A model generated the notes under the pieces. The model saw only the letters and a program-made list of their open reading frames with translations, was not told the DNA's origin and did not search any database. Shown here in pieces: positions 16,258-27,188 of a DNA stretch of 64,000 nt (its first letter is position 1; the number at the start of each line of letters is the position of its first letter). Source of the stretch: Sphagnum magellanicum (Eukaryota > Streptophyta > Sphagnopsida > Sphagnales > Sphagnaceae); assembly GCA_021904315.1 (NCBI GenBank), contig CM038911.1, positions 2,544,501 to 2,608,500 of the forward strand. The letters run 5' to 3'. Made by a program: the position numbers and the translations under genes.

Positions 16258-19200
16258 AACTTTCTTCTTTCTTTCTTTCTTTTAATTTAACGTCAATACC
16301 CGGACCAGAGAGATCCATTTGACGACAATTACAAAGTTGACTTGAGCAAAACACTCCTGTTGTCTAGGCAAGAAACTAAGTACAAAGCTACCGCTTTCTG
16401 ATTAGCCGAATGCATCAATTTAGGAAGTAAGTTGCACGGTGTCAATTGTTTCCCTAACTGTTGACTAAACTTGCAACGAATGTCATGGTGAGCTGGGCAC
16501 ACTAATAACAAGTGGTCTTCATCCTCAACAGCTCCTAGGGAACATAGACGACAAATCCTATCTCTCCTCGGGACACTCTCAAGCTTTGCATGCCTACCAC
16601 ACTCTACCTCCAAACGATGGTTTGAACATCTGAACCTTGACAAAGATTGCCTAAGCTGAACATTTGTGATCACTTGCAAATACCTCTGATGTGCATATGA
16701 GTATCCAGATTCTATTGTACAGCTTGTGTTCATCAGCTGGTATGTACGTAATCTGCTACTTTTGGTTCTGGCCTATTCACCATAAGTGGATTCTAGGTAA
16801 GAAGCCTGTGCACTTGCTATAGCACACTTGATATTAGCATAGAGAACTTCAACACCTTGGTCTTTAAGCCACAACTGCACGGTCCGGAGCCAACATTGTT
16901 GGTTATCATTGAGCATGCTGAGCATCTTGATCTGGGTCTGGTAGGCACAGTACAATTGACGATCTGCTATGGATTTCCATAATCTATCATAATACTTGAG
17001 AGTTTGTTGCCACCAGAAATATTCTAATGGATACCTTCCAAACTCCCCCAACACAACAAAAATGCTTGTTGTTTTATTGACCCCTAATATTCCTCTCAGG
17101 AACATTCTATGTACTTGTTCTGCTTGTTGCAACCCTTTCGCCCTTGTACAACCTGTCCACACCTCGCATGCATAGCTCAGTACTGGGTATACCAATGAGT
17201 CGAACAACTGACACATTACTTCCGGATCTGTTATGCTCAGATCATTGCATCTGCGGCGTAATGCAAACAGTGCCTTCTTCCCAGCAACAGTCAATTTGGC
17301 TATGGCTATTGCCATGCCTTTTGTACTATGTAACTCTAAGCCCAAGTATCTGAATGATTGAACCCGCTCAATGGTTGTCCCTCTGTATGTGAACTCTGGC
17401 GCTACACTGCGGTGTTTCTCAAACACCACCACCTTGGTCTTGCTCACATTGATGACCAATTGTCGGTCAACAAAAAACTCAGACAAAACATTTATTTGTT
17501 TATGCAACCCTTGTGGGGTTTCTGACATCAATGCCAGATCATCGGCATACAGCAGTAATTTGACTATTATGTCTGCCAGCTTTGGCGGGCTGTCGCCCTC
17601 AAGTGCATCTAGATGTTTCTCAAGTCCATCAAGGTAGAGTCCAAAAAGCAGTGGACTCAGTGGACAGCCTTGTTTGACCCCAATGCCACATGGGAACCGG
17701 GCTGATAGCCCGTCTGTTGGATGCATAACTCTGACGCTATCCTGGCTATACATGCTTTGTAGACACTGCATGAAACGACCCACAATTCCCATCTCATCTA
17801 ACACTTGCCATAGCAGATCACGGGGCACTGTATCAAAAGCTTTGCGGAAGTCCACAAAATAGTAGTACACCTTTTTGCGTTTGTGAATGCTCTGTTCAAT
17901 GAGCGTTCGCAAAATGTACAGGTTATCCGTGGTGCGGAGATCTTTCCTAAAACTAGCCTGTCCCCTGGCACGTAGGCCCCTCTCTTCTGCCCAGCTGCTC
18001 AACTGTGCCTCAAGAATCATGGCAAACACCTTAGCTAATACAGGACCCACTGTGATTCCCCTGTAGTTTTCAAATTGCAAGGCATCATCACCCTTGTGCA
18101 ATGCATGAATGACTCCAGTAGACAAGCTTGCTGAGTAACCTTGTTGCAACAACTTGTTGAATACAATCTGTAGTGGCACGTGCAACATATCGCCAGCATC
18201 AAACAGAAACTCTGCTTTGATGCCATGTAAGCCAGCAGACTTGTTACGTTTGAGTCTCCTCATCACTTGCGCAATCTCATCTAAGGTTATGTCACAGTTT
18301 AGTGTGGTGCAAGCATCATTTGCAAAAGGTGTGACAAGTTCAAAACCACCTGATCTGTAGAGCTACCCCGTGCCCCAGCTGTATTACTGGGGCATTGTCC
18401 TTCCAGTAGCTTTTGGAAGCCAGTAACCAAGTCTGTTTTGCTGATAGCAATGGATCGCTCTTTGGTCTTGGAGTATTGCCTCTAGAAGCTGGTTGGATCT
18501 GTCTTTGCTAATGCACACAACTGTCGCCCTTGCAGCTTCTTGTACGTGCGTTTCTTACGAAGCAGTAGCTATTTAAGTTACTTCTTCCATTCGCGTGCTA
18601 GATGGCTATTAGCATGAAGCTTTGCATATGCAGATATTTCCTTCTGTTTGCTACGACATTCAGTGTCAAACCATGGTTGATGACGATGTTGTGTTGTACC
18701 GGTGCGTGCTGCAGGGCAACCATGCACAACCGCAGCGGCATTACAAATGCAATCATGCAACAACTGCACGGCCATTTCCACATTGTTTGTGTCACTCATT
18801 TGTGTTGTGCACTGGGCAATCTGTTGCTGCAGGTGTTGACAATACTGTGTGCACTTGCTAGCATCATATTTGAAATGACGAATGTCTGCACGAGAGTCTG
18901 AAATTGTTGGTGACACATGTTGCCAAGGTAATTGCAAGTTGAGTGAAAGTGGCCTGTGGTCGGAATCACCCCCTTTTCCACAGAATAGAGGGCATTTATG
19001 TACCACAAGTGATGTGGCACAATCAAACAGAGCAGGTGATGCGACCATAGAATCCACAAGGCTGGAGCTGCCATTAGCAAGGCAAGTGCATTCCCCTGAT
19101 TCATTGCCTGTGATCCTGCCATTGAGAATGAACAATCCCGAGGAGCTACAAAGGTCTAAGAACTCATTGTGCTAACCTTTCAACCCCCCCTTGTCCGAGT

Positions 19201-20090
19201 TATGTCGCTTAGGCAAAACCTCCGGGAAATCATTCCCAATGGCAGCGTGTCAGGCATGTGCTCTGTAAAGTAACGACAATCAACATAGTCGTCAGCTGCA
19301 GTAGTCCTTGCATTGAAATCACCAGTGAGTAAAATACTGCCCCCAAGGTCCTGAATCATGCCGACCTCTGCAACAATGTTATCAAACAAGCCTTCATTAG
19401 CATATGGGGACCCTTTGGGTGGAGCATACACTATAGCCAAAAACAACGATGCAGCCCCCGAGCGTTGGAACTATAGCCACAATCTGGTGCCATTTGTGCT
19501 CTGTTTCCATAAGGATACACAATCTGACCAGGAGTCATTTACAAATAGTGCAACACCACCACTATGCTTCATTGTTACTCTGACTGAGTTCATGTCAAAT
19601 ATAGGGCATGGATTGTGTAAACACTGAAAACCAGGCATATGCAGTGGTGTTTCATCAGGGAACAAGTGGGTTTTAGTCAGTGCAACAACATCTGATTCAT
19701 CAAACAATCTCTGTATATGTGAACTGGTACTTAGCTTTGTGTTTGTCCCCCCATGGATGTTCCACAGGGAGACTCGTAATGCTCTCTGGTCCCAGCACCC
19801 CTAATGCTGAGCTGTGACTTTCAACATCAGACCATTTTACTTGCAACGAACTAATTTGGAAGAAAGGAAAGGAGAATTGCAAGTATTTCCCTTACGAGTC
19901 TGTCAGGAGGCATAAAGTTGGACTAAGAGTGGCCATACCCACTTTTTCACCCACCACGCAAAACCCCATGCCGCTCCTCCCCCTGTAAGTTGCAATCCAC
20001 ATGAAAATGGAATTGCTGCTGCTACCATTGACCACACTTGAGTTAAGGTTAGTTAAATAATTCATTACATGTGATGTCCACCTCAATGAG
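16258..20090 (-). mobile_element. LINE retrotransposon, copy 1, disrupted
   Basis: Non-LTR retrotransposon read on the minus strand from about 20090 down to a GAAA-rich tail at 16258-16285. An APE-type endonuclease lies at about 19760-19180 (VYAPPKGSP, LTGDFNARTTAADD). The reverse transcriptase at 18266-16773 shows FVDFRKAFDTVPRDLLW, GVKQGCPLSPLLFGLYLDG and LLLYADDLALMS. A C-terminal zinc-knuckle-like motif (CX2CX9HX4C around CRLCSLG) precedes the stop near 16329. The frame is broken. Stops and shifts near 19450 and 18480-18570 come first. A single-base loss near 18335 is absent in copy 2, and a TAG in YGE-TAG-ARTK near 16770 reads CAG in copy 2. The element is inactive but retains long open segments. 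Confidence 0.9.
16773..18266 (-). pseudogene. LINE reverse transcriptase segment, copy 1 (497 codons open)
   Basis: Longest open stretch of the LINE, from MMRRLKRNKSAGLHGIKAEF through the polymerase palm (YADD motif) and thumb into the region after RT. It is interrupted at its 3' end by TAG, where the second copy has a Gln codon. The open frame is probably a remnant of ORF2, whose N-terminal endonuclease lies upstream in other open segments. Confidence 0.85.
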
Positions 20091-23000
20091 GTGGAGGTGA
20101 CATCTGAATGGGATGATGACTTTGAACATGCAATATGGGAAAAGTAACATTTAATTGTGGGATGTCCATGTCTTACTAGAAGTGGGGCACAGCTCGAGAG
20201 TGGATCATAAAGTTTATAACAATCTGTGTGATTCTAAAGTTGGGTGGAAAGCTTCTTATAAATATGTGTTTAATTCATCTCTATTCTCTCATTGATCTGC
20301 TATCAATTTCCAACAGTTTCGGTTGATTAAAAAAGAATTGGTTGGTGATGAGCCTTATTGATTGGCCATCACAAAAACGATTCCACACTCTGGATGTTCC
20401 TAAGAAAGAAATTTCTAACTTTGCACATTTCTACAAATTGAATTATTATATTTTTCTTTGGGGAAGAAACATAGGATATGTTGGAAATTGGCTTTGGATC
20501 AATGAAAGACTGGAGATGAATAAAACATAGATTCGCAACAAGCTGTACACCCAACTTGATAGGTATGGTGTGCTTTGTAGAAGGGGTATTAGATTAGGCA
20601 AAAAAAATGGTTGCAACCATGTTTAAGAATAGAATATGCATGTAGCCAATGAGATGACTCGACATGTTAGATGTAAGAAGTCTATTCATATTTTTCCCTT
20701 TGGAAAGGGGGGAGATTGATATTTTTAATTCTTATGTTCCTACCAACATGTTCCCATTGACATTTTCCAAGTTCTCAATGGGTTTTCATGTTGTTCCCTA
20801 AGGGAGTTCCCAATAGCACCTTTGCCCAAAGTTATCCCTTCTCACTTATATAGGTGAGCCAAAGGAAAGGCATTGCATCCTCACATAAAAATTTTTATTT
20901 TGGGGGAGCATCTCAAGTTTTAGTTTTTTTTTTTTTGGTGATGAGCCAATCAAAATGGTCCATTGCAAAACAAACAAAACAAAATTTAGGAGGCAACCCA
21001 TTTAATGAATATGACCAAAGAGATGAATAGGATGTTGACATCCAACAACATATCGGGGCTAAAGAGAGAAATAACAACTTGTTCACAAAGGTTATGAACA
21101 TTCCATGACTAGGAAATGTTTCAACAAATTCCCTCTCAATGGTCCAATTGTTTCTATGATTTAATTTTTCATTTGATCAAATTCCTTCATGAACCATTTG
21201 TGTCTTTGATCAAATTCCTTCTCAATTATCTAATTCTATCCAATTCAATCTTTGATCTTTTTTTTAAAAACATTGATACTTTTTTTTGTTTCAATTTTGT
21301 CCAGTTTTGTAACTTTTTTTTTCCCCTTCCTTTTTACCTTTGCGGACTTCAACAATTTTATTTTTCCATTCCTTCATTCGTTTTTTTCCTTTTATTTCTT
21401 CATTCTCCTTACCTCTACCTTTATTCTATATTTCCTTGTTTTTTTTGTCTCTACCTTTGGACCCCCAACATTTTATTTTTGTTCCTTCTTTTTTTTCTGG
21501 CCTATGCACATGTTTTGTTTCCCCCCCCCCCCCTTCTCTCGTTCCTTGCTTCCTTTTTTTTTTGGTGTGTGTGAGCTAATTATTTTTTCATTTCCTCTTT
21601 CACTTTGCCTTCTTTCTTTTCGTTTCTCTTTGCTTTTGCTTTATTTCTCTCGTCTAAATCTATCTCTCTTTGGCCTTCTCTTTGCCTTCCTATCTCTTTG
21701 CCTTTTTTTTTTGGCCCATCTTTTCCTTTCCGCCATCTATCCCTCAAATATGCTATTTCTGCTCTCTTTGTTTCCTATTCATATTTCATTAACTTGCTTT
21801 TTTCATCACTATTATGCTCTTTTGTTGAACTATTTTATTTGCATCTTTGTTTTTCTTTCTATGTACGAGATATGGGAGGTAGTTTGTTCATAGGTATGGT
21901 AAGGTTTGATAATGACACATTGTTCTTTACACAAGAAAATGAGTGTTGTAAAGATCCTTCAAAAATGTCTATGTAATTTAAATAAAATTTTTAAAAAAAT
22001 GTTTTAATTGAATGGATTATGAGGTCATGAAAAAAGAAATTGAGAAATGTATTATAAAGGGCCAAAATAACCAAGTAAGGTCTTTGGAGTTCCAAATTTT
22101 CAAACAAAAATTTTGTAGCCTAAGTTTAATTGACATTTTATCAAATCTACTTCAATAGGTTGTGAGAAATTTTCATGAACTTAAGAAGACAACACCCTTG
22201 AATTTTATTCTATCTTTGCGTTTTGTGTTCTATCAAAATTCAAATGATAAATCATAGTTGACTCATGGAACCAACAAGAAAATCAAATAGTTCAATCCAA
22301 ACAAGTATTTGATAAAACTTCATTGAATTGCCAAATGTTGGTAAGGCGCAAAAAAAAATTCTTTTTTTTCTTCAAACTATAGGACAAAGAAAGTTATTTA
22401 TTCCTAAAAAAAACTCATGTTATTCATGAAAAAATTCAAGGATTTTATCTTTGAAGAAAGGCAACGTTGTTCACCTTGAAGTGCAATTGGGAGAGACTTA
22501 GCAAGACCAATGTCAACCAATACACTATTCAATACCTTCTTCTACCAAACGCACAATGATATTGCAATGATCACTTGGCCTAATTCTACCACTATTGACC
22601 ACGATATTTCTAAAGTTTCAAATGTTTTTTTTTTGAATTATTAATTAACAAATGTGAAATAGTGGGCAATGGAAATAAGGGAAAGTTTTTTTTCCAAAAA
22701 AAAGAAAACCCAAAGAGAAATTATGGAATCCTTGCATTTGAATTACATGCTCACTTCCTCTAATCTTCTCTTTATGTTGTATTGTTTAAAGAAAAAAAAG
22801 GTTGACATAACCAATTTTTAGTGTGATGTGAAATGTTAGTAGCAAAACAACAAGTTGAGCAAGATTCAAAACTAAATTGTCAAGAGAAGAAATTCAAGGA
22901 CAAATTGTGATATATGTTGAAAGAGTTGAAAACTAACATAACAAATGTGACAATGTTGTAGAGTTATGGGGGTGTTAACATAGTTGACCAATGGACATGC

Positions 23001-23120
23001 AACATCCAATGTGCTCAAAAGGTGATAATCATTCATAAGTAATACAACAAGTTCGTCAAAAGTCTAATCGTCTCTTACCCCTACTCTTATCTTATGTTTG
23101 ATGAAACAAAAGGACCTTCA
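20091..23120. other. AT-rich DNA with long pyrimidine tract, no gene seen
   Basis: No protein family is recognised. Plus-strand frames at about 21116-21976 translate to Phe/Leu/Ser-rich sequence only because the strand is T/C-rich. The part 22000-23100 is A/T-rich. Confidence 0.55.
21265..21875 (+). repeat. ~600-bp polypyrimidine (T/C-rich) tract, copy 1
   Basis: Almost uninterrupted T and C on the plus strand, with T runs, TTTCC and CTTTGCCTTC motifs and a C13 run near 21521. The same tract recurs at about 54280-54890, but there the C run is shorter and the flanking bases differ. It looks like low-complexity DNA with homopolymer-length variation between copies. Confidence 0.7.
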
Positions 23121-24734
23121 TCAATATCCCAAGTATTCCAACTCTTGCATCACCTCCAGCTCATCCACGGGCTGGTGGCTAGAGCACTTAAAGCCGTCTT
23201 CCTCAATTAAGCAGCGATAGATCTCATCCCATCCAGGCCGTTGGAGAGGATTCTCATCCCAACAGCGCTGCAGTAATGTTCTCATCCACGGCTTCCAACT
23301 TGAATCTGAAATGTCAGGTCTTTTGCCCGACAACACAAGATCGTAGTCTGACAAAGGATGGCCTTCAAAAGGATATTTCCCACTAAAGACCTCGTAACAG
23401 AGCATGCCAAACCCATACACATCCACAGCAGTTGAATATTCGATATTTGTTCCATCCCGTACTGCTCGCAGCACTTCAGGTGCCCTAAAAAACCCTGTGC
23501 CCCCCACGACGCTATCCGAGCTCTCGTAGTCCCCAAGTTTAAAGTCGTTCCACGTCCACTCATTTGTAAACCCAAACGGTATAGCTCGAACAAGTACGTT
23601 CGAGGCCTTGAGGTCTTTGTGTATGATTCCGCAATCATGCAGTTTTTTCATCCCACTTGCAACTACCCACAATATTAGCTTTCTGTCCTCATAGGAAAGA
23701 CGCGAATCTTCATCCTCAAGGAGATGTCGTAGATCACCTCCCATAAGTTCCATCACTGTCGATACTCTGTCCTTCTCGTCCACTGACACCCCAATCATTC
23801 GGCAAAGGCCAAAATCGTGTCCAAAAGCTTTCATCACGCTATCCATTAGCCTCCGCAACTCGCCCGAGTTAACTCGACAACGATATGTTTTCACCACCAC
23901 ATCTTGCTGAGTTTTCAAGTACTTGGCCAAGAAAATATCGGCCTGACCCCCTTCTGCGATTAGCCTCCCAATTTCAAGCTCTGATGGATATATTCGTTGC
24001 ACTAAGCGCAAACAACCCTTCTCGTCCTCCTCATTTAGACTAGTCTCCGCACCACTTGCATCCTCCTCCTTGGCCGGCAGAGCCGGTGTCCAATAGCACT
24101 TGGGTTCCGTGCCGGAATATATGGGTTTTACTCCTCCTGACGTCGTAACCTCCTCGTCCTCCTCATCTACACTAGTCTCCTCACCACTTGGATCCTCTCC
24201 TGAGGTCGTAGCCTCCTTGTCCTCCTCATTGACACAAGTCTCCTGACCACTTGGACCCTCCTCCTCCGGCAGAGTCTCAGTCTTCTCGCGCTTCCGTGCT
24301 GAGCCGGAATACATGGGTTCTACTCCTCCTCTTGTCATAGCCTGCTCGTCCTCCTCATTTACACTAGTCTCCTCACCATTTGGATCCTCCTCCTCCGGCA
24401 GAGTCTCAGTCCACTCGCACTTAGGTGCTGAGCCAGAATACATGGGTTCTACTCCTCCTCTTGACGTCGTAGCCTCAGTAGTCGGCAACTCTGTACTGTG
24501 TGCTGTTGTAGTAGACGTGTCCTTCTTCGGCTCCGACTCGGAGCTCGGGCCGCTGCCGCTGCCGAGGGCACAAGTGTCTATCTTCAGCTCTTGGTCTTCG
24601 CCCGGCGAGGAGTGCACCACTGCAGATGTCTGTACTTGCATAACTGCAGCAAAATGAGAGGCCAACACGTATTCTGCGCTTTCCACATGACCACCGACGC
24701 TTTTCGAATCTGTGCAGTCCATGTCTGAAATCAA
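23121..24734 (-). CDS. TKL-type protein kinase with acidic N-terminal repeats, copy 1, 537 aa
   Basis: Intronless protein kinase. Residues 1-240 are acidic and Ser/Thr-rich. They contain three imperfect repeats of about 40-60 residues starting at 94, 136 and 200 (GGVEPMYSG, with ETLPEEE and SVNEEDE). The kinase domain spans about 252-510: glycine loop IAEGGQADIF (259-268), VVK lysine 282, catalytic loop IIHKDLKASNVLV with Asp374, FRAPEVL (416-422), DVYGFGMLCYEVFSGKYPF, and CWDENPLQRP. Two motifs are unusual: HRD is HKD, and the DFG position reads GDYES with Asp402. The metal-binding Asp is kept, so activity is possible. No signal peptide or membrane segment is seen, so a soluble cytoplasmic kinase is likely. 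Substrate is unknown. A TATAAAATAGG lies on the same strand about 360 bp upstream. Confidence 0.88.
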   Translation of the reverse strand: MISDMDCTDSKSVGGHVESAEYVLASHFAAVMQVQTSAVVHSSPGEDQELKIDTCALGSGSGPSSESEPKKDTSTTTAHSTELPTTEATTSRGGVEPMYSGSAPKCEWTETLPEEEDPNGEETSVNEEDEQAMTRGGVEPMYSGSARKREKTETLPEEEGPSGQETCVNEEDKEATTSGEDPSGEETSVDEEDEEVTTSGGVKPIYSGTEPKCYWTPALPAKEEDASGAETSLNEEDEKGCLRLVQRIYPSELEIGRLIAEGGQADIFLAKYLKTQQDVVVKTYRCRVNSGELRRLMDSVMKAFGHDFGLCRMIGVSVDEKDRVSTVMELMGGDLRHLLEDEDSRLSYEDRKLILWVVASGMKKLHDCGIIHKDLKASNVLVRAIPFGFTNEWTWNDFKLGDYESSDSVVGGTGFFRAPEVLRAVRDGTNIEYSTAVDVYGFGMLCYEVFSGKYPFEGHPLSDYDLVLSGKRPDISDSSWKPWMRTLLQRCWDENPLQRPGWDEIYRCLIEEDGFKCSSHQPVDELEVMQELEYLGY

Positions 24735-24884
24735 GATTAAGACTGTGAGAGATGGCTACTGGAGACTTGTTTTAGGGTTGATCAACCCGGGACAACTAAC
24801 GAGAGACCAAGCACTGAAAGATAGTACTTGACAGAGACTGCAACAAGAACACTAGTTCTCAATACACTGTGTAACGAAGAAAGG

Positions 24885-25065
24885 AAAGAGAGTTTTGCAC
24901 AGGGGAAGAAAGCAAGAACGACACAAGTGCAATCAAGAGAGAAAAGAGAATTTTCGACAGAGGAAGAAAGCAAGAACGAGACAAGACAAGTGCAATCAAA
25001 GAAAGAAAAGAGATTTTTGGACAGGGGAAGAGAGCAAAAACGAGACAAGTTCAGGCGCAAGGAGA
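24885..25065 (-). repeat. three ~60-bp tandem units in the kinase 5' leader, copy 1
   Basis: Plus-strand units read GAAAAGAGA...ACAG-GGAAGAAAGCAAGAACGA and CAAGTGCAATCAA, three times between the presumed TATA box and the kinase start codon. They would be transcribed as a pyrimidine-rich 5' UTR. The repeat is kept in copy 2 with few changes. Confidence 0.65.
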
Positions 25066-25090
25066 AGACTATTTCAACAGCAAAAACATA

Positions 25091-25101
25091 CCTATTTTAT
25101 A
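25091..25101 (-). promoter_or_regulatory. TATA box of kinase gene, copy 1
   Basis: Minus strand reads CTCTATAAAATAGG, about 360 bp before the kinase ATG and just upstream of the repeat-bearing leader. Position and match suggest the core promoter. Copy 2 has the same motif at 58105-58115. Confidence 0.55.
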
Positions 25102-25330
25102 GAGCTTGAGAGAAAACAAGATCGCCGTGACTCGTTAGAAGAGATTCAACCAAAACCTGAGTTGCGAAGAAGTCTTTTGAAGGAAGGAGACCCGCATAGG
25201 CAGCTTATATCAATGAACGCGAGAGTGTGAAAGATGGAGAACGCTTCCGACCCTGAAACAAATTGAGAGGCAGCTTCAGAACATGGATGGAGATACGGCG
25301 GAGAGCACTGTCGACAGCGGAAACAGATGT

Positions 25331-25444
25331 GAAACAAGTTGGGTAGAAATATCTGAACGCGCTGCGCAAAACGCGCGACTGCCCCGTGAAACATGTTGGG
25401 TAGAAATATCTGAACGCGCTGCGCAAAACGCGGGACTGCCGCGT
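25331..25444. repeat. two 57-bp direct repeats upstream of kinase promoter, copy 1
   Basis: GAAACAAGTTGGGTAGAAAT at 25331 and GAAACATGTTGGGTAGAAAT at 25388. Each is followed by ATCTGAACGCGCTGCGC and AAAACGCG. The GC-rich core GCGC-T-GCGC is self-complementary, and the pair lies 230-350 bp upstream of the TATA box on the kinase side. It could be a cis-regulatory module. Confidence 0.6.
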
Positions 25445-25693
25445 TCACCAGAGCTCTTTCGCAAGAACCCTCGAAGACCCTGCTGCACCGCATCTTGCCC
25501 ATTGTGCAGCTGAGCAATCGCACTATTCGACACCCACCCACCCACCCTCTAGTTAGATTCCTACACAAAATCAGAAGATGTGCATGATCAAACATGACAG
25601 GGACCTCTCAAAACCCTCTCTGAAAAAAGAGATCTCTCATGCATAACATCATGCAATCTTACATTGTAGGGATGATTGCAACCAAATTTCTAC

Positions 25694-26199
25694 CTCTGAA
25701 GCTGAACTTTGTACACGTTCTTGGCCTCAATTGCTTCAACAAGTTCTGTTTCCAGAAGAAGAACTTTTTCATCCACGTTCTCCCCCAGTGCATTCTGTGT
25801 TTGCTCCTTCAACCTCTTCTCATGCTTTTCATCAACCTGAAACCCATGCTCACTCCTTTTGATGGTAAGCTGAGAAAGAAGTTTCCCTATGCATAACAAT
25901 CTGGTTGCTGACAAAGATGTCATAGGATACTTCGTGTTCACTAAACACACTCTCTTACCGACCCATGCATCATTACTTCCTGTATCTAACCATGCAACAA
26001 TAACTCAAAACCTGACCATTTATTTCCAATCCATCTCAGAGCTTTATTACACTGTCATCTCAAGGGACCAAAGGGATAAAGTTAAGGCCTCTCGCAAATG
26101 CTCTGCTTCACTTTGGAGCATCCCGTGCGTGTTCCCTTCTGATCGAAGTTCACTTCCCTGCTACCTGAGCTCCTCATTTTGCTTTTGAAGCTGCCTAAG
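25694..26199 (-). pseudogene. coiled-coil gene remnant, copy 1
   Basis: Two minus-strand stretches look like exons of a coiled-coil protein I cannot name. The upstream one follows a TCTGGCAG acceptor at 26199 and reads LRQLQKQNEELR, then an in-frame TAG, then QGSELRSEGN and SEAEHLREALT. The second, 25694-25836 between TTTCAG and GTAGAA, encodes VDEKHEKRLKEQTQNALGEN followed by VLLLETELVEAIEAKN, a typical heptad pattern. The TAG and the lack of matching phases suggest a broken gene, or exon limits I have misread. Both block copies carry the same TAG. Confidence 0.4.
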
Positions 26200-26484
26200 C
26201 TGCCAGACAAAAAAACATTCCGCCCACCTCACCACATATTCTGACAAAGGTAATATGACCATAGAATGTATACACAAATCAGTTAGAAATAGACCATGTC
26301 TTCCAAACAAAATCCACATGAGTGTTATCAGATAACCGAAAAATAAAGAGTGTGAATCATGACAAGCCCAAATCTTCAACCATATCATGCCTGATGCAAT
26401 TGATAGTTTGTAGGGCTCATGACTGATATAGCATCAAAAACCCCTTTTGCAGATTTTACCCAAAAGAGGGGACAAAAGAGGTAG

Positions 26485-26735
26485 TTTTTAACCATGGGGG
26501 TTAGCTCAATTGCTTTTTTATCTACCTACTTACTAACCCACGAGCAGGTTGTTAATAGATAGGTAGTTTTTAACCATGGGGGTTAGCTCAATTGCTTTTT
26601 TTTCTACCTACTTACTAACCCACAAGCAGGTTGTTAATAGATAGGTAGTTTTTAACCATGGGGGTTAGCTCAATTCCTTTTTTTTCTACCTACTTACTAA
26701 CCCACAAGCAGGTTGTTAATAGGTAGGTAGTAAAA
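26485..26735. repeat. three 86-bp tandem repeats, copy 1
   Basis: Each unit holds TAGGTAGTTTTTAACCATGG, GGGTTAGCTCAATT, CTACCTACTTACTAACCCAC and AGCAGGTTGTTAATAG. TAGGTAG and CTACCTA within a unit are complementary, giving hairpin potential. The array is unchanged in position in block A' (59499-59749). Confidence 0.8.
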
Positions 26736-27188
26736 ACAGCCCTTACCTATGAATAAACCATCTATTTACCTAGTAATTACCTATTTTCCTACCTATTTCC
26801 TACAGAATTGGCTACCACGGTGAAACCAAATATCAAATCAGTTCAAGTTCATCCACAGCTGAGTAATGACTGGCATCCAGTGGATGGTGCGCCGGTGGGT
26901 GCTGCTTCATTCTGGCCAAAAGAAAAACATAATCAGAATAACAAATTTTGCCCTTAGAGGAAGGGGTTAGAGAAGAGAGCTCCATTCTAATTTCTAGAAC
27001 TGGTACTTTTAAGTCTTCACTCCATGTTGCGATCATGTGAATGGTGCTCATGCAAGTGCAAATTAATTTTATCTGCCTAATGATCAAGGTTAATGAGAAT
27101 TTTAAGTAGGAGGTTGGGTTGGGCATTAGTGGAGGATTGGGATTGATTAGGAGCTGGGGACTTCTCAAGAGTTTTGGTTCTTCTTCAC

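Larger units (their letters stand above)
12990..27188. repeat. duplicated block A (copy 1), ~14.2 kb
   Basis: Nearly the whole block recurs in direct orientation at 46000-60202. It contains the hemoglobin gene, LINE, pyrimidine tract, kinase gene, coiled-coil remnant and triplicate repeat in the same order. Offset is 33,009 at the left edge and 33,014 at the right, so net indels are few. The left edge is where CTGCGCAAAGGAAACC starts to match. The right edge is at GGTTCTTCTTCAC. Confidence 0.93.

Noticed and set aside
18602..19175. Plus-strand frames across the LINE
   Set aside because: Antisense to the LINE ORF2 and without domain similarity.
21116..21976. Long Phe/Leu/Ser-rich frames resembling membrane proteins
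   Set aside because: They arise from the T/C-rich strand, occur in all three frames, and have no conserved pattern.
24313..24728. Plus-strand frames of 76-114 codons over the kinase N-terminus
   Set aside because: Antisense shadows of the acidic repeat region of the kinase gene.
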